Counted from the stretch's first letter, positions 47,848 through 55,831 are shown. The stretch is DNA of 64,000 bases from Bradyrhizobium sp. ORS 285 (GCF_900176205.1 NZ_LT859959.1:6809001-6873000); one strand, 5' to 3'. The notes: generated from the letters alone by a model not told the origin. Numbers and translations are program-made.

Positions 47848-49698
47848 GTGCAGCAAGCAAGTCCCATCGATGATCACGCTGCGGCGGCCGGCACGCTGGC
47901 GGCCGTCGCCACCCTCCCCGAGCTGTGGCGCTGGCGCGTCGGTCAGAGCCCCGACCAGCCGGCCTATCGCCATTTCGACGCGGAACGCGGCTGGGTGAGC
48001 TTCTCCTGGCGAGAGACCGACGATCTCGTCGCGCGCTGGCGGCGGGCGCTCGCGGCCGAGGGATTCGACGCCGGCGAGCGCATCGCCATCCTGATGCCGA
48101 ACGGCATTGCGCATCTCGCGATGGACCAGGCGGCGCTGTCACGCGGCCTGGTGCCGGTGCCGATGCACGCGGTCGATAATGCCGACAGCATCGCCTACAT
48201 CCTGGCCGATTCCGGCGCCCGGCTGCTGCTCGTGGATTCCGATGCGCGCTGGCGGGAGATCGCGGCCGTGGGCCAGGCGCTGCCGGGCCTGCAGCGGATC
48301 GTCTGCGCCGAGCGGGGCGACGATTCCGGAGCAGCCGAAGATCCACGTCTCGTCGCGCTCGATGCCTGGCTGAACGCAGCCGCGGGCGCAGCGCCACTCC
48401 GCAACGACATCGCGATCGCGCCGCACGATCTCGCCGCCATCGTCTACACCTCCGGCACCACCGGGCGGCCGAAGGGCGTGATGCTGACGCATGACAACGT
48501 CGTCGCCAACGTCAAGGCCATTCACCAGCGGCTGGAGGCCGGCATCGACGATGTGTTCCTGTCATTCCTGCCGCTGTCGCACACGTTCGAGCGCACCGCA
48601 GGCTACTACTACGCGATCGCGATCGGCGCCTGCGTCGCCTATGCGCGCTCGGTGAAGCAACTGGCGGAGGATCTGCTGGAGGTCCGTCCGACCATCCTCG
48701 TTTCGGTGCCGCGCATCTATGAGCGGATCTACTCGCTGGTGATGCATCACCGCGCAGTGGCGAATCCGATCGAACGCGCGCTGCTCGATCTGACGGTCGC
48801 GATCGGCGGCCGCCGCTTCGATGCGCAGTATGGACAGGCGAGGCTTTCGGCCTTCGACCGCCTCACCTGGCCGCTGCTGCAACGCCTCGTCGCCGACAAG
48901 GTGCTGGCGCGGTTCGGCGGGCGATTGCAGGTGGCGGTCAGCGGCGGCGCGCCGATCGCCGAGCCGGTGGTGCGGCTGTTCCTCGCGCTCGGGCTCGAGG
49001 TGCTGCAGGGCTACGGCATGACCGAGACCTCGCCTGTCGTCAGCGTCAACACGCCCGGAGATAACGACCCGCGCACCGTCGGCCGCGCCTTGCCGGGCGT
49101 CGAGGTGCGGATCGGCGATAATGATGAGCTGATGGTGCGCGGCCCCAGCGTGATGCTGGGCTATTGGCACAAGCCCGAGGAGACCGCGCGGGTGAAGGAG
49201 CCCGACGGCTGGCTGCACACCGGCGACCAGGCCCGCATCGACCAGGGACGCATCACCATCACCGGGCGGATCAAGGACATTCTCGTCACCTCGACCGGGG
49301 AGAAGATCGCGCCGGCCGATCTCGAAACCGCTGTCCTCACCGACCCGCTGTTCGAGCAGGCGATCGTGATCGGCGAGAACCGTCCATTCCTGGCGGCGAT
49401 CGTCGTGCTCAATCCCAAGGGCTGGGCCGAGCAGCAGGCGAAGCTCGCCGCCCACGGCCAGCGCGGCCCCGAGGCCGAAGCCGCTTCACTGCTGCGCCAC
49501 ATCGCCCGCGCCGTGAAGGCCTATCCGGCCTACGCAACGCCGAAGGCCGTACACTGGACCTTGGAGCCGTGGACGGTGCAGGCGGGCCTGATCACGCCGA
49601 CCTTGAAGAACAAGCGCCCTGCGATCGAACGCGCCTTTGCGCGGGAGATCGAGGCGATCTACGCGAAGCGGCCGGCAGCCACCGCCGTGCTTCGCTAG
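47848..49698 (+). CDS. AMP-dependent long-chain acyl-CoA synthetase
   Basis: 616-residue adenylate-forming enzyme. Motifs: IVYTSGTTGRPKGVMLTHDN (P-loop), LPLSHTFERTAGYY, LQGYGMTETSPVVSVN, WLHTGDQARID and GRIKDILVTSTGEKIAP. It activates a carboxylic acid, probably a long-chain fatty acid, to acyl-CoA, which could feed the beta-oxidation operon at 12-17.7 kb. The start is a GTG with GGAGG six nt upstream. Convergent with the SDR gene (21 nt between stops). Confidence 0.92.
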   Translation: MQQASPIDDHAAAAGTLAAVATLPELWRWRVGQSPDQPAYRHFDAERGWVSFSWRETDDLVARWRRALAAEGFDAGERIAILMPNGIAHLAMDQAALSRGLVPVPMHAVDNADSIAYILADSGARLLLVDSDARWREIAAVGQALPGLQRIVCAERGDDSGAAEDPRLVALDAWLNAAAGAAPLRNDIAIAPHDLAAIVYTSGTTGRPKGVMLTHDNVVANVKAIHQRLEAGIDDVFLSFLPLSHTFERTAGYYYAIAIGACVAYARSVKQLAEDLLEVRPTILVSVPRIYERIYSLVMHHRAVANPIERALLDLTVAIGGRRFDAQYGQARLSAFDRLTWPLLQRLVADKVLARFGGRLQVAVSGGAPIAEPVVRLFLALGLEVLQGYGMTETSPVVSVNTPGDNDPRTVGRALPGVEVRIGDNDELMVRGPSVMLGYWHKPEETARVKEPDGWLHTGDQARIDQGRITITGRIKDILVTSTGEKIAPADLETAVLTDPLFEQAIVIGENRPFLAAIVVLNPKGWAEQQAKLAAHGQRGPEAEAASLLRHIARAVKAYPAYATPKAVHWTLEPWTVQAGLITPTLKNKRPAIERAFAREIEAIYAKRPAATAVLR

Positions 49699-49719
49699 AT
49701 CAAGCATCGGCGGCGCGCC

Positions 49720-50475
49720 TCAGAGCGAGGCGGTGATGCCGCCGTCGACATACAGCACGTGTCCATTGACGAAAGAGGACGCGGCCGAGGCGAGGAAGAT
49801 GCAGGCGCCGACCAGCTCCTCGACCTTGCCCCAGCGCCCGGCCGGCGTGCGCTTTTCCAGCCAGGCCGAGAACGCGGGATCGGCGACCAGCGCGGCATTG
49901 AGGGGGGTATCGAAATAGCCCGGCGCGATGGCATTGACCTGCAGGCCATGCTTGGCCCAATCCGTCGCCATGCCCTTGGTGAGATTTCCGACTGCGCCCT
50001 TGGTCGCCGTGTAGGGTGCGATCGACGGGCGCGCGAGCGAGGTCTGCACCGAGGCAATGTTGATGATCTTGCCGGCGCGCCTGCTGATCATGTGTCGCGC
50101 GCAGGCCTGGCCGACGTTGAAGACGGAGGCGATGTTGGTCTGCAGCAGCCGCTGGAACGCCTCCTCCGGGAAATCCTCGAGCGGCGCACGATGCTGCATA
50201 CCGGCATTGTTGACGAGAATATCGATCGGGCCGATCTCGGCCTCGAAGCGGTCGATGGCCGCGCGCGCCGCAGCGTGATCGGTCACGTCGAAGCCGAGCA
50301 CGCGCGATCCCTTGATCGCGCTCGCGGCCGCAGCAAGCTTGGCCTCGTCGCGGCCATTGAGCACGACCTCCGCGCCGGCATCAGCCAGGCCCCGCGCCAG
50401 CGCCAGCCCAATGCCTTGAGATGATCCGGTCACCAGGGCGCGACGCCCCGCCAGATCGAACAAGTCGACCGCCAC
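49720..50475 (-). CDS. SDR family oxidoreductase (gluconate 5-dehydrogenase-like)
   Basis: 251-residue classical short-chain dehydrogenase. Cofactor motif VTGSSQGIGLALARGL, NNAG in ILVNNAGMQHRAP, catalytic S in INIASVQTS, Y-x3-K in YTATKGAVGNL, and NAIAPGYFDTPLN. The gluconate/2-deoxy-gluconate dehydrogenase branch fits best, but substrate assignment from sequence is uncertain. GTG start MAVDLFDLAGRRALV. It is the last backbone protein gene before the tRNA. Confidence 0.9.
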   Translation of the reverse strand: MAVDLFDLAGRRALVTGSSQGIGLALARGLADAGAEVVLNGRDEAKLAAAASAIKGSRVLGFDVTDHAAARAAIDRFEAEIGPIDILVNNAGMQHRAPLEDFPEEAFQRLLQTNIASVFNVGQACARHMISRRAGKIINIASVQTSLARPSIAPYTATKGAVGNLTKGMATDWAKHGLQVNAIAPGYFDTPLNAALVADPAFSAWLEKRTPAGRWGKVEELVGACIFLASAASSFVNGHVLYVDGGITASL

Positions 50476-50675
50476 TCCGCTTCCTCCGCTGCTGGATTCG
50501 ATCTGTGTTGCGCGAGGTTATCTTATCGATGGTAGCAGCCGTCAACGTTGGCCTGGGTATTGCTCCCGCGGATGGCCGGCAGTGACCACTCGCAAATGAC
50601 GCGAGTTGGTCGTGCTGCGACGCGAACGCAAAGCACGCGGTGGCACACTGGGAGTGTCAGGCGGGCTGATGGGCT

Positions 50676-50749
50676 TGGAGCGGGCGAAGGGAATCGAACC
50701 CTCGTATGCAGCTTGGGAAGCTGCCGTTCTACCATTGAACTACGCCCGC
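50676..50749 (-). tRNA. tRNA-Gly (anticodon CCC)
   Basis: Cloverleaf read on the minus strand: acceptor GCGGGCG with CGCCCGC, anticodon stem GCAGC / GCTGC around TTCCCAA, T loop GGTTCGATTCC, encoded CCA at the 3' end (50676-50678). It decodes GGG. Accessory DNA starts just beyond its 5' end, so it marks the border of the island; the usual integration site would be the 3' end, which here faces the backbone. Confidence 0.97.
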
Positions 50750-50769
50750 AAACGCCTGTTTTTGGCTCT

Positions 50770-50791
50770 TAGGCACCGGCTAGGCACCGGT
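50770..50791. repeat. 11-bp tandem repeat next to the tRNA
   Basis: TAGGCACCGGC followed directly by TAGGCACCGGT, 20 nt from the tRNA 5' end. It could be an attachment-site remnant or a recombinase-binding site; nothing else supports either reading. Confidence 0.5.
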
Positions 50792-50858
50792 TTGATGCCG
50801 GGATAATATCCGGCTCGTTTCGCGTCGTATACGGCAATCTTGGCAGGGAGGAAAGCCA

Positions 50859-51017
50859 GTGGCGAAATGTCCGCGGTGCGACGGTAAGCGGTACGTCCAG
50901 TGCACGGAATGCTACGGCAGCGGGATCAGGAAGGGCGGCGCCCCGTGTAATTATTGCCACGGCTCGCGGCGGATCCTCTGCACAAGGTGCGACGGGACCG
51001 GGACGCCGAAACGATAG
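50859..51017 (+). CDS. 52-residue DnaJ-type zinc-finger microprotein
   Basis: The peptide is almost entirely four CxxCxG-type modules: CPRCDGKR, CTECYGSG, CNYCHGSR and CTRCDGTG, the pattern of the DnaJ cysteine-rich domain that binds two zinc ions. The GTG start has an excellent ribosome site (GGGAGG at 50846-50851). There is no J domain or substrate-binding domain. It may bind unfolded protein, nucleic acid or a partner; the function is unknown. First gene of the accessory region and on the opposite strand to its neighbours. Confidence 0.82.
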   Translation: MAKCPRCDGKRYVQCTECYGSGIRKGGAPCNYCHGSRRILCTRCDGTGTPKR

Positions 51018-51027
51018 TCAGACGGTT

Positions 51028-51996
51028 CTATTTTTTCTTTTTCCCGTGCTCCGCATGGATTTGATCGTGGTGCACATTGCACAGTGTCACCAGGTTCTCG
51101 GCGGTATTTTCACCGCCTTCGACGTGAAATGTCGTGTGGTGAAGTTCGAGGAACTTCCGTGGATCACCCTTCGCCAGTTTGTCACGCGACCAGTTGCATC
51201 CGGGATAAGTACACTTAAAACCGTCTCTGGTCAGGACTTCGACTCGAACCGGATCGGGAATATGCCGATCGTGAGGCTCGGCCTGTTTATCCTCTTCGAG
51301 AACGTAGACGCCGACGGGAAGGTCTTCCCGGCCGCTCATACGCGTCGCGACGGGCCAGCCGTCCTCAGTGCGCAATTCACGGCTCCGGCGCGCCCATTCT
51401 TTTTTGTCGTTGGCGAGGTAGCGAAGTTCTTCGCCGGTAACTGGTTTGCCGACATTCTTGCGGAGATATGCGAGCAATTTCCCTTTGACGCCGCCGGGCT
51501 GTTTACGAATCTCGTTGAGCGTCTCCCACCTCTCGGCTGCGTCGGCGTCCGGCTCGGTACGCATGAGAACGTACTGATCCGGTCGGATCGCGGACACGTC
51601 AATTTCGTTCGATTCGAGCGAGATCTGCCCGTCGTCCTCCTTCATGTCGCGGAAGGTGACACCGGAAAATATCCACCACCCTTGCTGAACGCGGAGTTCG
51701 CGAACGCGCCGTGCCCATTCCCCGATGCCGGAAACGACCATAAGTTCGTCGCCGTCTATGACGGTGAGGGGATATTTCAGAAGGTACGAGATCAGACGGT
51801 CAATCGCCGCTTCACCCTTGTCGCTCGGTGCAATCGAACTGCCGAGGTCGCGAAGTTTATGGAACGCGGGAACGAGCGCGAGGACTTTTTCGCGCACGTC
51901 CTCCTCGTCAATCTTTTCGTTGAATCCCTCAAGAAGCCCGCTGAGTTCCTCGGCAAGCTGTTTTAGATCGTCACTAGGCCGCGACCTTCGCGCCAC
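51028..51996 (-). CDS. HNH endonuclease, probable restriction enzyme of the adjacent methyltransferase
   Basis: 322 residues. The C-terminal HNH domain reads CTYPGCNWSRD...FLELHHTTFHVEGGENTAENLVTLCNVHHDQIH: CxxxxC and CxxH zinc ligands, catalytic HH, then N and H. The first ~220 residues look like two recognition modules, with repeated EWARRVRELRVQQGWWI and EWARRSRELRTEDGWPV segments. The GTG start overlaps the methyltransferase stop by 23 nt, so it is coupled to the protective enzyme. This order (Vsr, methylase, nuclease) indicates a type II restriction system; the target site is unknown. Confidence 0.85.
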   Translation of the reverse strand: MARRSRPSDDLKQLAEELSGLLEGFNEKIDEEDVREKVLALVPAFHKLRDLGSSIAPSDKGEAAIDRLISYLLKYPLTVIDGDELMVVSGIGEWARRVRELRVQQGWWIFSGVTFRDMKEDDGQISLESNEIDVSAIRPDQYVLMRTEPDADAAERWETLNEIRKQPGGVKGKLLAYLRKNVGKPVTGEELRYLANDKKEWARRSRELRTEDGWPVATRMSGREDLPVGVYVLEEDKQAEPHDRHIPDPVRVEVLTRDGFKCTYPGCNWSRDKLAKGDPRKFLELHHTTFHVEGGENTAENLVTLCNVHHDQIHAEHGKKKK

Positions 51997-53080
51997 GCTT
52001 CCCGCTCTGCTTCGGACGGGCGCTGCGCGAGGATAGAATTTCCTTCACAACCTCGGCGATTGCCCCTGCAAACGGTGGTGGCACAGCATTGCCGATTTGT
52101 CGTGCGATTTCGACCTTCGTTCCACAGAAATGAAAGCTATCCGGGAAACCCATGAGGCGGGCCGCCTCCCGATGCGTGATCGGTCGGTTTTCAACTGGAT
52201 GAAGATAGCGTCCCTTCTCTGGCTTGAAAAACTCAGTACGGATCGTGACAGATGGGCGATCCCACCAAAGCCGGCCAAAAAGATCTGTGCCGCCGGACGT
52301 TTTCCTGATCCAGCACTGTGGCGTTAAGTGTAGAGCGTTCCGCTGTAGGTCAAAGCGGTTTCCGCCTGGCGGAACCGCGGCGTAGCGTGCAAGACTGATG
52401 TCGGTCGGATTACGCCCAAAATGCAGGTTCAGCGTCTTTTCAGTCCCGATCTCCGTTCCGATCGGAGTTGCGGGAAGATCTGCGATCGCGTCACGGACAG
52501 TGCGCCAGCGGGGGAGACGCTTCGATAAGAGCGTTTCGGGTTGGGCATGGGTGGGGGTCGGGGGAAAGGAAGGGACCAGATTTGCCTTAAACCCGAGCGC
52601 GATGGTCCGCTTACGGGTCTGTGGGACGCCGTAATCAGCGGTATTCAGGACGGCGGCACGCATTTCGAAACCCATGCGCTTCGCTCGACGCTTGATAGCG
52701 AGAAACTCAGCTGAGGAGTAGAGCTCCGCAACGTTCTCCATGACGAACGTGCGGGCTCCAGAAAGCTCAACGACGTCTAGGAAAGGCTCCCAGAGTGCCC
52801 GACGCTCGTCCCCAATTCGGTTCTTATTCAGCAGGCTGAAACCCTGGCAAGGCGGCCCTCCGATTACGACATCTGCCTTCGGAACCTTGTTCGTCTTGAG
52901 CCATTCCTCGATGTCTGCACAGACGGCTTTACCGCCGAAATTGGAAGCGTGGGTGTCTACGGCGGCCTGATCGTTGTCAATCGAAAGCACGGATTCGAAC
53001 CCGCCGCAAAAGTCGCGGTGAGTGAATCCTAGAGTCATCCCTCCCGCGCCGGCGAAAAGGTCAATCAGACGATAAGCCAT
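51974..53080 (-). CDS. DNA (cytosine-5-)-methyltransferase
   Basis: 368 residues with the C5-methyltransferase motifs in order: I DLFAGAGGMTLGF, IV VVIGGPPCQGFS with nucleophile C78, VI FVMENVAEL, VIII PQTRKRTIALGF, X EIARQIGNAVPP. The target recognition region (about 190-290) is not one I can assign to a sequence. It should methylate the inner or outer cytosine of a short site and protect it from the HNH nuclease encoded downstream. vsr lies 38 nt upstream. Confidence 0.95.
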   Translation of the reverse strand: MAYRLIDLFAGAGGMTLGFTHRDFCGGFESVLSIDNDQAAVDTHASNFGGKAVCADIEEWLKTNKVPKADVVIGGPPCQGFSLLNKNRIGDERRALWEPFLDVVELSGARTFVMENVAELYSSAEFLAIKRRAKRMGFEMRAAVLNTADYGVPQTRKRTIALGFKANLVPSFPPTPTHAQPETLLSKRLPRWRTVRDAIADLPATPIGTEIGTEKTLNLHFGRNPTDISLARYAAVPPGGNRFDLQRNALHLTPQCWIRKTSGGTDLFGRLWWDRPSVTIRTEFFKPEKGRYLHPVENRPITHREAARLMGFPDSFHFCGTKVEIARQIGNAVPPPFAGAIAEVVKEILSSRSARPKQSGKRGAKVAA

Positions 53081-53118
53081 GGAAAAAATTTACTCGCTCC
53101 CCGCGGAGCATATTTACG

Positions 53119-53523
53119 TCATTCGAGGAATTGCGCAAGTTTGCCTGTGATTATCTCCGCCTCCTTCGTCTCGCACTCCCAGACGATGAACGACTCCCAT
53201 CCGAGCTCTTTCAGACGTCCTATGGTCTGCTCGTCCCGAAGGCGGTTTCCGGAAATCTTCTTTTGCCAGAATCGCTTATTCGAACTCGGCGCCTTTCCAC
53301 GACGGCAATCGTGCCCGTGCCAGAAGCAGCCGTGCACGAAGACGACCTTCCGTCGCCCCGGAAAAATAATGTCGGGGCGGCCCGGTAGTTTCGGGCTGTG
53401 AAGACGGAACCGGAAGCCCGCTCGATGCAAAAGCGAGCGGATCAGCAATTCCGGGGCGGTGTGCCGCTGCTTTACCCGGCTCATGAGCGCGGACCGAGCG
53501 GCTTTGGTAAGTTTGTCGGCCAT
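53119..53523 (-). CDS. vsr: very short patch repair endonuclease Vsr
   Basis: 134 residues: MSRVKQRHTAPELLIRSLLHRAGFRFRLHSPKLPGRPDIIFPGRRKVVFVHGCFWHGHDC contains the catalytic aspartate (PDIIF) and the zinc/active-site histidines. Vsr nicks DNA at T:G mismatches produced by deamination of 5-methylcytosine, so it belongs with the C5-methyltransferase encoded just downstream. Length and motifs are complete. Confidence 0.95.
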   Translation of the reverse strand: MADKLTKAARSALMSRVKQRHTAPELLIRSLLHRAGFRFRLHSPKLPGRPDIIFPGRRKVVFVHGCFWHGHDCRRGKAPSSNKRFWQKKISGNRLRDEQTIGRLKELGWESFIVWECETKEAEIITGKLAQFLE

Positions 53524-53526
53524 GGC

Positions 53527-53616
53527 TCAACGTATCAGCCAAGTGACAAATACCAAAAGGGCGACGAGGGCCATGCATACGGCCGTTCGTCGCCCCATCT
53601 TCTCCAGGTACATCAT
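53527..53616 (-). CDS. 29-residue single-helix membrane peptide
   Basis: MMYLEKMGRRTAVCMALVALLVFVTWLIR: a charged N-terminus and one membrane helix. It ends 3 nt before vsr, so it is in the same transcript. No family recognised. ATG 53616 or 53613 are both possible; no strong ribosome site. Confidence 0.5.
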   Translation of the reverse strand: MMYLEKMGRRTAVCMALVALLVFVTWLIR

Positions 53617-53638
53617 ATCGCGGTCTCGGATCTCATAC

Positions 53639-53731
53639 TCAATAGCACGGCGTGCCGTTCAAAAGCATTACGCCAAACACGACGTTGATGATGATCGAGA
53701 TCGCGCACACCACTTCCACGGGTGATCGCAT
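53639..53731 (-). CDS. 30-residue membrane peptide
   Basis: MRSPVEVVCAISIIINVVFGVMLLNGTPCY: one membrane helix with a short tail. A strong AAGGAGGGG ribosome site lies 6 nt upstream, the best in this stretch, so translation is likely despite the length. Function unknown; small one-helix peptides of this kind occur in phage and plasmid operons. Confidence 0.62.
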   Translation of the reverse strand: MRSPVEVVCAISIIINVVFGVMLLNGTPCY

Positions 53732-53816
53732 ATGCGGCCCCTCCTTATGGCCGCAGTTCATTGTACCGCCCGTACCGTCACCATCTGCAGGGCCGTAAAG
53801 CCCCACAGTGGAAACG

Positions 53817-54080
53817 CTACTTGAACAGCGCGCGGTAATAAGACGTCGCCGTAATATCCACGCAGTAGTTGGTGAACCAAGCCGGGCAGAGCGAGACGTG
53901 ATCCGCGGCGTACTGGCCGGGCTGAATGTGCGGGACGCCGGCGTTGGTGGTGCCCCACACGCTCACGACCTGTTCCGGGTTGCCGTTGCCGCACGCAACA
54001 TCGGCGCAAGTCGCGGCCGAGCTGAACGCCGGAGCGACAATCGCAAGTGCGAGGATCGCACAAGCAATAATTTTGTTCAT
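53817..54080 (-). CDS. small exported cysteine-containing protein
   Basis: 87 residues: signal peptide (MNKIIACAILALAIVAPAFSSA), then about 65 residues with four cysteines (TCADVACGNGN...SLCPAWFTNYCVDI) that may form two disulfides. No family recognised. Its ATG overlaps the stop of the upstream gene (ATGA). Confidence 0.72.
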   Translation of the reverse strand: MNKIIACAILALAIVAPAFSSAATCADVACGNGNPEQVVSVWGTTNAGVPHIQPGQYAADHVSLCPAWFTNYCVDITATSYYRALFK

Positions 54081-54430
54081 ACGTTTTTTGTGAGTGATGT
54101 TTTTAATTCGACCGTGACACGTCTATTCGGCGCGTGTCGTTCCGAGCTCTTTCGTGGTTTCGGGATCGTGTATGAGATCCTGCACGGCACAATGCGCATG
54201 CTCTCCGCGCCGCCGAGCCATTTCGCCTTGTAGCGTTTCAGATCGTTGCGGTTCGGTGAGATTACATACACATCCTGAGCACGCGGCGGCTTCTTCAGTC
54301 CGTCCTCGAAATGGTACCTCTGCAATTGTTCCGTTTCGAGTTTGCTCTGACGAATGATCGCCCATGCCTTTACGTCTCTGAACCGCCCATTGAGGACGGC
54401 GACGAGATCGGCTTTCGGTATGCGTTTCAT
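54077..54430 (-). CDS. hypothetical basic protein
   Basis: 117 residues: MKRIPKADLVAVLNGRFRDVKAWAIIRQSKLETEQLQRYHFEDGLKKPPRAQDVYVISPNRNDLKRYKAKWLGG..., rich in Lys/Arg. I do not recognise it. ATG 54430 overlaps the previous stop (ATGA), which decides the start against a GTG at 54472; its own stop overlaps the next ATG in the same way. Confidence 0.72.
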   Translation of the reverse strand: MKRIPKADLVAVLNGRFRDVKAWAIIRQSKLETEQLQRYHFEDGLKKPPRAQDVYVISPNRNDLKRYKAKWLGGAESMRIVPCRISYTIPKPRKSSERHAPNRRVTVELKTSLTKNV

Positions 54431-54570
54431 ATTCCGATAACCTGTGACGGCAAGCACACGGCACGTCGCCACGGAAGATCGGGGCAGTAGACTGCAATCC
54501 CGATTTCCGCAGCGATGCCGCCGAGCACCGTCGCACTTATAAGTATTCCTGCAAGCGAGAAGCGGATCAT
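54427..54570 (-). CDS. 47-residue membrane microprotein
   Basis: MIRFSLAGILISATVLGGIAAEIGIAVYCPDLPWRRAVCLPSQVIGI: one N-terminal membrane helix and two cysteines. Both ends are ATGA overlaps with neighbouring genes, which argues strongly that it is translated. Function unknown. Confidence 0.68.
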   Translation of the reverse strand: MIRFSLAGILISATVLGGIAAEIGIAVYCPDLPWRRAVCLPSQVIGI

Positions 54571-54788
54571 TCCAAGCGGTAGCCTACGCCGCGAACGGAA
54601 GTAATCTCGCGATCGATCTTCCGACGCAGGTTTTTAATGTGAACGTCGGCGATGTTGCTGAAGCCGAATTGGCTTGCATTCGCCCGGCTGCTACGGCAGA
54701 CCGCAACAATGTCCTCGCGCGATACCACTTCCGGCGATCGTTTGGAGAGTAGGTCAAAGATGGCCTGTTCGTTGCGAGTGAGCTTCAT
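54567..54788 (-). CDS. stand-alone OmpR/PhoB-type winged-helix DNA-binding protein
   Basis: 73 residues comprising just a response-regulator effector domain: LTRNEQAIFDLLSKRSPEVVSREDIVAV...NIADVHIKNLRRKIDREITSVRGVGYRLE. The recognition helix and the closing VRGVGYRL hairpin are intact; there is no receiver domain, so activity cannot depend on phosphorylation. Coupled by ATGA to the HTH gene upstream and the membrane peptide downstream. Confidence 0.82.
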   Translation of the reverse strand: MKLTRNEQAIFDLLSKRSPEVVSREDIVAVCRSSRANASQFGFSNIADVHIKNLRRKIDREITSVRGVGYRLE

Positions 54789-55051
54789 ATACGCATGAGC
54801 TTCAACGCAACGGCTCCCGCCTGGCTCTTAGCGATCTGATAGTGATTTTCTCGGCCGCGCTTCGTGTCTGTCACGATCTGCTCGCGTTCAAGAACGGCGA
54901 GCTGGTGAGAGATTGCGGAATGCGTCATGCCGAGATCGGCCGCGATGTCCTGTACAGCGATGCCTTTCGGGTGCTTCATCAGCACACCCATGATCTTGTA
55001 CCGTGTCTCGGTGCCGAGTGTGCGGATGACCCGGTATGTTTCGTATTTCAT
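54785..55051 (-). CDS. ArsR-like winged-helix regulator
   Basis: 88 residues: YRVIRTLGTETRYKIMGVLMKHPKGIAVQDIAADLGMTHSAISHQLAVLEREQIVTDTKRGRENHYQIAKSQA. This is the ArsR fold with a clear recognition helix, but without the CxC metal site of arsenic sensors. It may be the element's repressor. ATG 55051 is chosen; a longer frame to 55087 overlaps the upstream gene's end. Confidence 0.82.
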   Translation of the reverse strand: MKYETYRVIRTLGTETRYKIMGVLMKHPKGIAVQDIAADLGMTHSAISHQLAVLEREQIVTDTKRGRENHYQIAKSQAGAVALKLMRI

Positions 55052-55061
55052 TTTCTGATGG

Positions 55062-55325
55062 TTATTTGGTAACGACGCGCCACGCATGGCACGTCTTGCC
55101 CGTCACCGCGCACGGCCGCGTTTGCGACCATTCGACGATGCCGGCTTTTACGAGCTCGCCGCGGCGGGGCGTGACGGTGTTGATGTCCCAATTGAGCGCG
55201 CGAGCGAGCTCCTTATCGGTCAGATCGGCATGTAGCGCGAGCATTTCGCGGACCTGGTGCTGCTTCTTGGGCAGCTTCTTCTGCACGTCCCGGTATGCGA
55301 ACAGGGACGTCGTTTGTACGTTCAT
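55062..55325 (-). CDS. winged-helix protein
   Basis: 87 residues: QHQVREMLALHADLTDKELARALNWDINTVTPRRGELVKAGIVEWSQTRPCAVTGKTCHAWRVV is a MarR/DprA-type winged helix with a C-terminal CAVTGKTCHAW hairpin. Such proteins are frequent in phages (replication-associated HTH). Start overlaps the previous stop (ATGA). Confidence 0.75.
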   Translation of the reverse strand: MNVQTTSLFAYRDVQKKLPKKQHQVREMLALHADLTDKELARALNWDINTVTPRRGELVKAGIVEWSQTRPCAVTGKTCHAWRVVTK

Positions 55326-55828
55326 ACGGTCTGAGGTTTAAGGATCCCGATCTCAATGAGGTAATCGATGTAATTGTCCGGCCCGCCGCTCGGGAAGATC
55401 GTCTCGTGCCAGTGCTTCCACTTCTTCGGGTCCATCGCTTCGATCGGGGGACTGTAATTTTCGATGAACCAGTTCTCGACGCGTTCCACGTAAGGATCGA
55501 AGACCATGCGGCCCTTCGTCGATCGCGCGACCCGCTGCACTTTGCCAGCGACGGTGACGAGATCGGCGTTGAACTCGACCTTAAGCCACTCCCGCACGCG
55601 CCGCCGGTGCTCGGGATTGTTGTGATCGAAACCTTCCTGGTAGTAGCAGATCAACCGCACCAACCCGCCTTCGAACCATTTTCGCTTCTTGTTGCTTTCG
55701 GGCGGGTCATGCGTGATCGTCAGCGCGATTTCACCACCCTGCCTTTGCAGGTATTCGATGATCGACGCCTTACTGCGGCCGAGCGTGATTCTGCCGTCGG
55801 GATGGCCGATCGCTGTCCACTCGGCCAT
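55322..55828 (-). CDS. hypothetical protein of phage type
   Basis: 168 residues. KKRKWFEGGLVRLICYYQEGFDHNNPEHRRRVREWLKVEFNADLVTVAGKVQRVARSTKGRMVFDPYVERVENWFIENY is reminiscent of small phage recombination-associated proteins next to exonuclease and SSB genes, but I cannot name a family. The length and position (between SSB and regulators) are compatible with a NinB-like role; this is weak inference. Confidence 0.7.
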   Translation of the reverse strand: MAEWTAIGHPDGRITLGRSKASIIEYLQRQGGEIALTITHDPPESNKKRKWFEGGLVRLICYYQEGFDHNNPEHRRRVREWLKVEFNADLVTVAGKVQRVARSTKGRMVFDPYVERVENWFIENYSPPIEAMDPKKWKHWHETIFPSGGPDNYIDYLIEIGILKPQTV

Positions 55829-55831
55829 ACG

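Noticed and set aside
50769..50960. Minus-strand frame at the tRNA border, considered as an integrase remnant
   Set aside because: The translation has no tyrosine-recombinase motif (no R...HxxR...Y), and the strong zinc-finger microprotein gene lies on the other strand.
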